Positions 1 to 4,025 of a DNA stretch of 5,957 nucleotides are shown one piece after another. This stretch comes from Candidatus Rifleibacteriota bacterium (lineage in GTDB: Bacteria > Riflebacteria > Ozemobacteria > Ozemobacterales > Ozemobacteraceae). The stretch covers positions 1 to 5,957 of the forward strand of contig JAFXRA010000247.1 of assembly GCA_017526725.1 (NCBI GenBank), written 5' to 3'. The notes under the pieces are model-generated. The model searched no databases. It was not told the origin of the DNA and saw only the letters and a program-made list of their open reading frames with translations. A program made the position numbers and the translations under genes. Positions within the stretch are counted from its first letter, which is position 1. The number at the start of each line of letters is the position of its first letter.

Positions 1-36
1 AAAAATACCCGGTTTTCAAAACCGGGTATTTTTTTT
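1..36. terminator. Bidirectional intrinsic terminator
   Basis: The sequence is a perfect palindrome centred on base 17. A GC-rich core (TACCCGG pairing with CCGGGTA) is flanked by A-runs and T-runs. Read on the plus strand, the stem is followed by eight T (29-36). Read on the minus strand, it is followed by at least five T up to the window edge. It begins 9 nt past the stop codon of the minus-strand gene at 45-701, so it most likely ends that transcript. It may also end a plus-strand transcript arriving from outside the window. Confidence 0.9.
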
Positions 37-44
37 GCTGAGGT

Positions 45-701
45 TTAGTCTACTTTTGCTGAAACGATTTCAACCTGGTCAATCATTGGCATGCCATATT
101 CATCCAAAGATACAATACCTTTTATGTGAAGAATTGTTCCTTTTGGATAAAGCTTGGAAGTTCGGCCGATTCTGATGGCACCAGTCGGGTCTGCAATTAG
201 ATACATTCTATCACCTTTAATTCCATGACCTTTGCCGAGAACGCCGGTTAAACCAACGTATTCACCAAGCATATCATGCTGGTTCAGAATGATTTGTCTG
301 ACAGAAACCATTTTTTCAACTTTTGGTTCAGAAGCCTTAGTTTCTATTACTCTAATGAAAGGAGAATTATCTTTTACTTCAACTACGCCAGTAACATCTA
401 TTGGTTTCCAAAATGATTCTAATTCGCCTGTTTCTTCATCACAAGGCATAGAACCTACACAGTAAATACCTTTTTTTTCTGCATTACAGAGAACCCAATC
501 AGAACGGCTTACTGGAGGTGCACCGGGTGCATTTTTCCATACAGAGAAAAAACCTGATATTTTGACGGTTTTACCTTTATATACTTCAGGTTTGGTAAAA
601 ATTTCGTTAACTGTTGCAAATAGTTCTTCTGCATACAAAGAACAACTGAATGAAATTAGAGCAAATAATACAAGCACAAGCTTGAAAATAGACTTTTTCA
701 T
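45..701 (-). CDS. Small exported protein with two tandem OB-fold-like repeats, function unknown
   Basis: A 218-residue protein of unrecognised specific family. Residues 1-24 form a typical signal peptide: KK, then a hydrophobic stretch, then a likely signal peptidase I site after LYA (24), so the mature protein should be periplasmic or secreted. Two repeats follow. Residues 29-52 (ATVNEIF..YKGKTVKISGFF) align without gaps to 131-154 (VSVRQII..LGEYVGLTGVL). Each half continues with a strand-rich stretch and ends with a [VI]xGxV motif (DVTGVVEV near 102-109, HIKGIVSL near 192-199), a pattern typical of bacterial OB-fold domains that bind ligands or oligomers. Cys72, Cys81 and Cys87 occur only in the first repeat and could form a disulfide or metal site. 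The start at 701 is preferred because AGGAG lies 6 nt upstream (708-712). The longer start at 737 falls inside the predicted -10 element. The gene appears monocistronic, ending at the terminator at 1-36. The two-OB-fold reading is inference from the pattern, without a database match. Confidence 0.85.
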   Translation of the reverse strand: MKKSIFKLVLVLFALISFSCSLYAEELFATVNEIFTKPEVYKGKTVKISGFFSVWKNAPGAPPVSRSDWVLCNAEKKGIYCVGSMPCDEETGELESFWKPIDVTGVVEVKDNSPFIRVIETKASEPKVEKMVSVRQIILNQHDMLGEYVGLTGVLGKGHGIKGDRMYLIADPTGAIRIGRTSKLYPKGTILHIKGIVSLDEYGMPMIDQVEIVSAKVD

Positions 702-727
702 TATGGTCTCCTTACCTCTTTTTTTTG

Positions 728-756
728 AATTTAGCATAATTAAAGTATTTTTACAA
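728..756 (-). promoter_or_regulatory. Predicted sigma-70-type promoter for the OB-fold gene
   Basis: Read on the minus strand there is TTGTAA (751-756), a 17-nt spacer, and TAAATT (728-733) preceded by TG one base away, which makes an extended -10. The expected transcript start is near 721, giving a leader of about 20 nt before the ATG at 701. The DNA is A+T-rich, so chance matches are likely. The spacing and position are nevertheless good. Confidence 0.5.
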
Positions 757-772
757 TAGGCTTAGATTTCCT

Positions 773-801
773 TTGACGCAAAGATAGTAATATGGTAAAT
801 T
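773..801 (+). promoter_or_regulatory. Predicted sigma-70-type promoter for the nuclease/regulator operon
   Basis: TTGACG (773-778), a 17-nt spacer and TAAATT (796-801), with TG at 793-794 forming an extended -10. The hexamer, spacer length and TGN extension are the same as in the divergent promoter on the other strand. The two -35 boxes are 16 bp apart, back to back. The expected transcript start is near 808, about 20 nt before the ATG at 828. A short inverted repeat, CTTTG-acg-CAAAG (771-783), covers the -35 box and might be an operator. Confidence 0.55.
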
Positions 802-827
802 ATTGCACATTTAAAAAAAGGATAATC

Positions 828-1787
828 ATGAGCAGCCCTCTTTTTCCATTACAAGACCAATTAAAAGGTTTTTCAAGAGCTTTATTCTCTACATGGATCT
901 ATCATAAAAGGTTCAATATCCTTTTTGACTGTGGAGAAGGAGTGGCAACTTCACTACAAAACAGAGTTTTTGGAATCAGAAGAGTTTTTCTTTCTCATGG
1001 ACACGCAGATCATATAGCTGGTCTTGTAAACCTTTTAAATATTAGAAATCTTGGTGCAGGCGACCAGACAGCTCCTTTACAGATTTATTATCCATCCAAC
1101 AATAAGCTGTTGGAGTATATGATTGATTATCTCATAAGAACTCAGAAGGATCTCTCTTTCCCTCTAACCTGGATTCCCTTAGAGCCTGGGCAGATAATTA
1201 AACTAGAAGACCAGAAAGGCTATATCTTTATTAAAACCTTTGAAACAAAACATTCTCAAAGGCAGTTAAGTCTTGGTTACAATATAATTGAAACCAGAAG
1301 AAGATTGAAACCTGAATATAATGGTTTTAATCAGACAGAGCTTAACAGAATTATCTGGGAAAAAGGGAAAGAAGAGATAGCTGAAAACTTTGATAAAATC
1401 ATTTTCTCTTATGGTGGCGATTCTAAACCTATCGACCCGGCTGAAATAAAGGATAGTCTGTTCTTATGCCATGAAGCTACTTATCTCTCTAAGGAAGATG
1501 ATGAAAGGGATTTTCAGCAACATTCTTTTTTGGAAGAAGTTTTGAATAATGCAAAAGAAGCAAATATTGAAACTTTACTTTTAATACATACTTCTTTAAG
1601 GTATAATCTAGAAGAGATTTATGAGTTTATTAATTCAGCCAAATCTAAATATGATATAAAATATAAGATAGTGATTCTCTTTGGCGAATACTTTATTGAT
1701 ACAGACCAGCCGTTAATGGTTAAAAAATATAAAAATAGAAATAAATCTACTACAAATAACAACAGCGAGGAAGGCAATGTCAGATAA
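828..1787 (+). CDS. RNase Z-like metallo-beta-lactamase-fold nuclease
   Basis: A 319-residue cytoplasmic metallohydrolase, close to the usual length of short-form bacterial RNase Z, which cleaves precursor tRNA just 3' of the discriminator base. Zinc-site motifs appear in the expected order: FDCGEG (D34), SHGHADH (H57, H59, D61, H62), TKHS (H142), GGDS (D198), CHEATY (H215, matching the RNase Z 'HEAT' motif) and HTSLRY (H254, matching the HxSxRY motif). These last two motifs argue for RNase Z rather than a general beta-lactamase-fold hydrolase. Differences from the classic form are the lack of an N-terminal FLGTG-type strand and a charged stretch at about 155-190 where the flexible tRNA-binding arm region is expected. 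It may therefore be a divergent paralogue with another RNA or small-molecule substrate. The start at 828 has AAAGGA 5 nt upstream; the start 12 codons earlier (792) lies within the promoter. The 3' end overlaps the next gene by 11 nt. Confidence 0.85.
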   Translation: MSSPLFPLQDQLKGFSRALFSTWIYHKRFNILFDCGEGVATSLQNRVFGIRRVFLSHGHADHIAGLVNLLNIRNLGAGDQTAPLQIYYPSNNKLLEYMIDYLIRTQKDLSFPLTWIPLEPGQIIKLEDQKGYIFIKTFETKHSQRQLSLGYNIIETRRRLKPEYNGFNQTELNRIIWEKGKEEIAENFDKIIFSYGGDSKPIDPAEIKDSLFLCHEATYLSKEDDERDFQQHSFLEEVLNNAKEANIETLLLIHTSLRYNLEEIYEFINSAKSKYDIKYKIVILFGEYFIDTDQPLMVKKYKNRNKSTTNNNSEEGNVR

Positions 1788-3309
1788 AGCAAAAATTCTT
1801 GTAATCGACGACGAACACAGTGTCAGATGGGCTTTTGAAAAAGCTTTGCAGAAAGCCAACTATGAAGTCGCTTTGGCAGACAATGGATTGAAAGGCTTGA
1901 ATCTATATTATGAATTTAAGCCCGATATCACTTTTGTTGATATAAGAATGCCAGAAATGGACGGCCTTCAGATATTGGAAAAAGTCATGGCTGATGACCC
2001 AAAGGCTCTGATAATTGTTATGACTGCCTATTCCGATATGGAAACCACTGTTAACGCAATGAAGCTTGGTGCCTATGATTTTCTTACCAAGCCTTTTAAT
2101 ATTGATGAATGTTTGTCTCTTATTTCCAGAGGTTTAACTGCTAGAAATTCTTCTAAAATTGCTGAACTTGGCGTGCAGGCTCCGAAATCCAGCGCTTTAA
2201 AAGGCAATAGCGCTGCAATGCAGGAAGTATATAAACTCATTGGTAAGGTTTCAGGAGAAGATGTCAGCGTTTTGGTATGCGGTGAATCAGGCTGCGGAAA
2301 GGAATTAGTTGCTCAGGCTATTCACTTTAATTCTAGACGTTCAGCAAAGCCTTTCTGGCCGATTAACTGTACTGCTATTAGTGAAAGCTTGATGGAATCA
2401 GAATTTTTTGGATATGAAAAAGGCGCTTTTACTGGTGCAGCAACTTCTAAGCAAGGTATGTTCGAACTTGCTCAAGGCGGAACAATATTCCTTGATGAAA
2501 TTGGTGATATGAGCCTTGAAATGCAGGCTAAACTTCTTAGAGTATTGGAAGAAAGGGAAATAGTCAGAGTCGGCGGCAATAAAAGAATCAGTGTTGATGT
2601 CAGAGTTATTGCAGCTACAAATAAGGATTTAAGAAAACTTATCGTTGAAGGAAAATTCCGCGAAGACCTTTATCACAGAATTAAAGTTATTGAAATTAAG
2701 CTTCCTCCTCTCAGAGAAAGAGTTGAAGATATTCCTCTTCTAGCAAGATATTTTTGTTCTATCTTAGCTGCTCAAAGAAGAGGGGTTCCGAAGAGTATGT
2801 CAGATGAAGCTATTGAGCTTCTTTGCGCTTATTCTTGGCCGGGCAATGTCAGAGAATTAAGAAATGCTATTGAACAGTCTTATACACTTAGTAGAGACCA
2901 GTTGATTCTCCCTGAACATCTGCCAATAGAAATAACTAAGGGCGTAACTCAGCCTTCAACTGCAAAAAGCGCTTCTACTTCAAATATTCAGGTTATTATT
3001 CCAGAAGAAAATACTATAGTTGAAAGTCCTGTAAAAACTCAAACTGCTGATTCTGCCGATAAGTCAGATAGCTTGTATGCTTCTGCATCAAACGAAACTC
3101 CTGAAGATGTTGCAGTAAAAATGCTGATAAAGAGACTTTTAGATAGAGCACCGGATGGTGATGCATACAGTTATGTTCTTGGCGTATTTGAGAAGGAATT
3201 ACTGCTTCAGAGTTTAGAAAAGCATAAACGTAATCAGGTTCAAAGCGCTGCTCAGTTAGGCATAACAAGAAACACTCTTAGAACCAAAATGGAAAAGTAT
3301 CATATTTGA
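1777..3309 (+). CDS. NtrC-family sigma-54-dependent response regulator
   Basis: A 510-residue transcription activator with the full three-domain plan. The receiver domain (about 5-120) has the acidic pair D11/D12, the phospho-acceptor D55 in FVDIRMPEMDG, T83 and K105. The AAA+ domain (about 141-385) has a LKGNS start, Walker A GESGCGKE (169-176), the sigma-54 contact loop GAFTGA (216-221), Walker B FLDE (D240, E241), sensor I ATNKDL, REDLYHR with the arginine finger near R295/R301, and WPGNVREL (354-361) with sensor II. A Ser/Thr-rich linker (about 388-440) leads to a Fis-type helix-turn-helix (about 470-510, AAQLGITRNTLRTKM). All key residues are intact, so it should be phosphorylated by a histidine kinase and drive RpoN promoters by ATP hydrolysis. 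No kinase or rpoN lies in the window and the target genes cannot be inferred. The start has AGGAAGG immediately upstream (1768-1774), inside the preceding gene, which suggests translational coupling. The linker between the ATPase and DNA-binding domains is longer than usual for NtrC. Confidence 0.95.
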   Translation: MSDKAKILVIDDEHSVRWAFEKALQKANYEVALADNGLKGLNLYYEFKPDITFVDIRMPEMDGLQILEKVMADDPKALIIVMTAYSDMETTVNAMKLGAYDFLTKPFNIDECLSLISRGLTARNSSKIAELGVQAPKSSALKGNSAAMQEVYKLIGKVSGEDVSVLVCGESGCGKELVAQAIHFNSRRSAKPFWPINCTAISESLMESEFFGYEKGAFTGAATSKQGMFELAQGGTIFLDEIGDMSLEMQAKLLRVLEEREIVRVGGNKRISVDVRVIAATNKDLRKLIVEGKFREDLYHRIKVIEIKLPPLRERVEDIPLLARYFCSILAAQRRGVPKSMSDEAIELLCAYSWPGNVRELRNAIEQSYTLSRDQLILPEHLPIEITKGVTQPSTAKSASTSNIQVIIPEENTIVESPVKTQTADSADKSDSLYASASNETPEDVAVKMLIKRLLDRAPDGDAYSYVLGVFEKELLLQSLEKHKRNQVQSAAQLGITRNTLRTKMEKYHI

Positions 3310-3312
3310 GGA

Positions 3313-3402
3313 AGATGTAAGATTAAAGGTTGAAAATAGAAGATAGAAGATGGAAGACTCTTATATCTCAAGTTAAGGTCTTATATCTTAAATCTTATAT
3401 CT
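3313..3402. repeat. Fold-back intergenic element with 7-bp and 10-bp repeats
   Basis: This spacer begins just after the regulator stop codon. The left side has a purine-rich 7-bp tandem repeat, ATAGAAG twice then ATGGAAG (3336-3356). The right side has three copies of TCTTATATCT (3359-3368, 3379-3388, 3393-3402). The outer arms 3313-3328 and 3387-3402 pair over 16 positions with one G-U and one mismatch. Inside, 3341-3350 can pair with 3359-3368 with one mismatch. There is no T-run after the structure, so it is not a standard terminator. It might protect RNA, attenuate read-through to the zinc-ribbon gene, or be a dispersed genomic repeat. Confidence 0.6.
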
Positions 3403-3425
3403 CGTAACAGAAAGGAAACAAACAA

Positions 3426-3686
3426 ATGCCTATATACGAATTTGAATGCAATGAATGCCATAAGACTTTTGAAAAACTTTGTTCTATGAAAGATGATTTA
3501 AGCCAGGTTGCCTGTGAGTATTGTCATGTAAAAAACGTTAAGAAAAAAATGTCTTCTTTTGCTACTGGTAACCAAAGAACCTCTTTGGATTTAGGCGGCG
3601 GTCATTCTCACGAACATTCACACTCTCATTCAGATGGCTGCTCTTGCGGAAGTTGTCACTCACACGACTGCTCCTGCTGCCACTAA
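3426..3686 (+). CDS. FmdB-type zinc-ribbon protein with His/Cys-rich tail
   Basis: An 86-residue protein. Residues 1-47 match the small FmdB/CxxC_CxxC regulatory-type zinc ribbon: the MPIYEFECNECHKTFEKL opening, a C8-C11 pair, a C30-C33 pair, and a basic VKKKMSSF end. The family name comes from a regulator of formamidase and amidase genes, but most members have no known function. After a short GGG hinge, residues 60-86 form a tail with eight His (60, 62, 64, 66, 68, 78, 80, 86) and six Cys (72, 74, 77, 82, 84, 85). Such tails resemble metal-storage or delivery tails of nickel and zinc chaperones; many family members have shorter, simpler tails. A role in metal binding is likely from composition, but which metal is unknown. 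The start has AAGGA 9 nt upstream (3412-3416). It lies 116 nt after the regulator on the same strand, and no clear promoter was found between them, so partial co-transcription is possible. Confidence 0.9.
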   Translation: MPIYEFECNECHKTFEKLCSMKDDLSQVACEYCHVKNVKKKMSSFATGNQRTSLDLGGGHSHEHSHSHSDGCSCGSCHSHDCSCCH

Positions 3687-3737
3687 TCTTTTGTCGTTTA
3701 CACATAAAATATAAGCAAATTTAGTGTTACGCTACGC

Positions 3738-3784
3738 TGTGGGACATTTCATTGTGGGACGGCGACTTGCGTCGCCCGTGGGAT
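3738..3784. repeat. REP-like GC-rich hairpin flanked by GTGGGA repeats
   Basis: GGCGAC (3761-3766) and GTCGCC (3771-3776) pair perfectly around a TTGC loop. Around this hairpin are three near-copies of an 8-mer: TGTGGGAC at 3738-3745 and 3753-3760, and CGTGGGAT at 3777-3784. The element is clearly more GC-rich than its surroundings, as is common for REP-type dispersed palindromes. Only one copy is in the window, so dispersal is not shown here. Confidence 0.55.
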
Positions 3785-3787
3785 ATT

Positions 3788-3910
3788 GTTTGGAATAGTT
3801 CGAATAGTTCAACGTTCAAAGAGTTCTAATTGTTAAAATCGTTAGAATTGTTGGAAGAGTGAAAAGGGTGAGAAGGGTTGGAAGTGTTCAAGTTTCAAAT
3901 GGTTCTATAA
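3788..3910. repeat. Degenerate 9-bp tandem repeat array (GTTNNAANN)
   Basis: About fourteen units begin with GTT or GTG and carry AA at positions 6-7 (for example GTTCTAATT, GTTGGAAGA, GTGAGAAGG). Eight units are exactly 9 bp and contiguous from 3814 to 3885; a ninth exact unit is at 3798-3806. Flanking units vary from 6 to 10 bp. Conservation of the GTT and AA positions while the others drift suggests either an old expanded satellite or selection on phased contacts. No open frame with a start site uses it, so it is not protein-coding. Confidence 0.75.
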
Positions 3911-3912
3911 GC

Positions 3913-3985
3913 CTACACATTTGTCATAAAAAGTATAGGGTATGGGCTTTAGCCCTGAAAGCTATACGTTTATGACAATGGGTAG
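3913..3985. repeat. Long nested stem-loop (imperfect inverted repeat)
   Basis: Arms pair as CTAC (3913-3916) with GTAG (3982-3985), TTGTCATAAA (3921-3930) with TTTATGACAA (3969-3978), and GTATAG (3933-3938) with CTATAC (3962-3967), separated by small bulges. The apical part contains its own palindrome GGGCTTTAGCCC (3944-3955). An alternative pairing exists: TAGGGTAT (3936-3943) is complementary to ATACCCTA (4000-4007). The element lies about 40 bp past the stop codon of the large minus-strand gene. It could be that gene's transcript-end structure, a REP-type element, or the remains of a small palindromic mobile element. Confidence 0.65.
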
Positions 3986-4025
3986 ACTACAAATAACCGA
4001 TACCCTACAACCACCAAACGATATC

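Larger units (their letters stand above)
3687..4025. other. Convergent intergenic region, no credible gene
   Basis: These 339 bases lie between the ends of two converging genes. I see no coding sequence with a ribosome site and no T-run terminator for either neighbour. The space is instead filled by three structured elements listed separately: a GC-rich hairpin with GTGGGA repeats, a degenerate 9-bp tandem array, and a long nested stem-loop. The hairpins may serve as transcript ends for both converging genes. Confidence 0.8.

Noticed and set aside
176..200. Sigma-54 promoter (TGGCAC element)
   Set aside because: A TGGCAC hexamer occurs here but lies inside a coding region, and no TGC-type -12 element follows at the required spacing. 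No other good match was seen in the intergenic regions.
626..701. Lipoprotein signal in the exported OB-fold-like protein
   Set aside because: The residues before Cys20 are S-F-S, which does not fit a lipobox (Leu at -3 and a small residue at -2). A signal peptidase I site after LYA fits better.
3014..3268. Minus-strand open frame within the regulator gene
   Set aside because: It is antisense to the linker and helix-turn-helix codons of an intact NtrC-type regulator and has no supporting start signal or domain.
3330..3368. Dedicated sigma-70 promoter for the zinc-ribbon gene
   Set aside because: TTGAAA at 3330-3335 has no -10-like hexamer at 16-18 nt; the TATAT motifs are too far away and belong to the repeats.
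3788..3910. CRISPR array
   Set aside because: The unit is only 9 bp and contiguous, with no long identical repeats, no unique spacers and no cas gene nearby.
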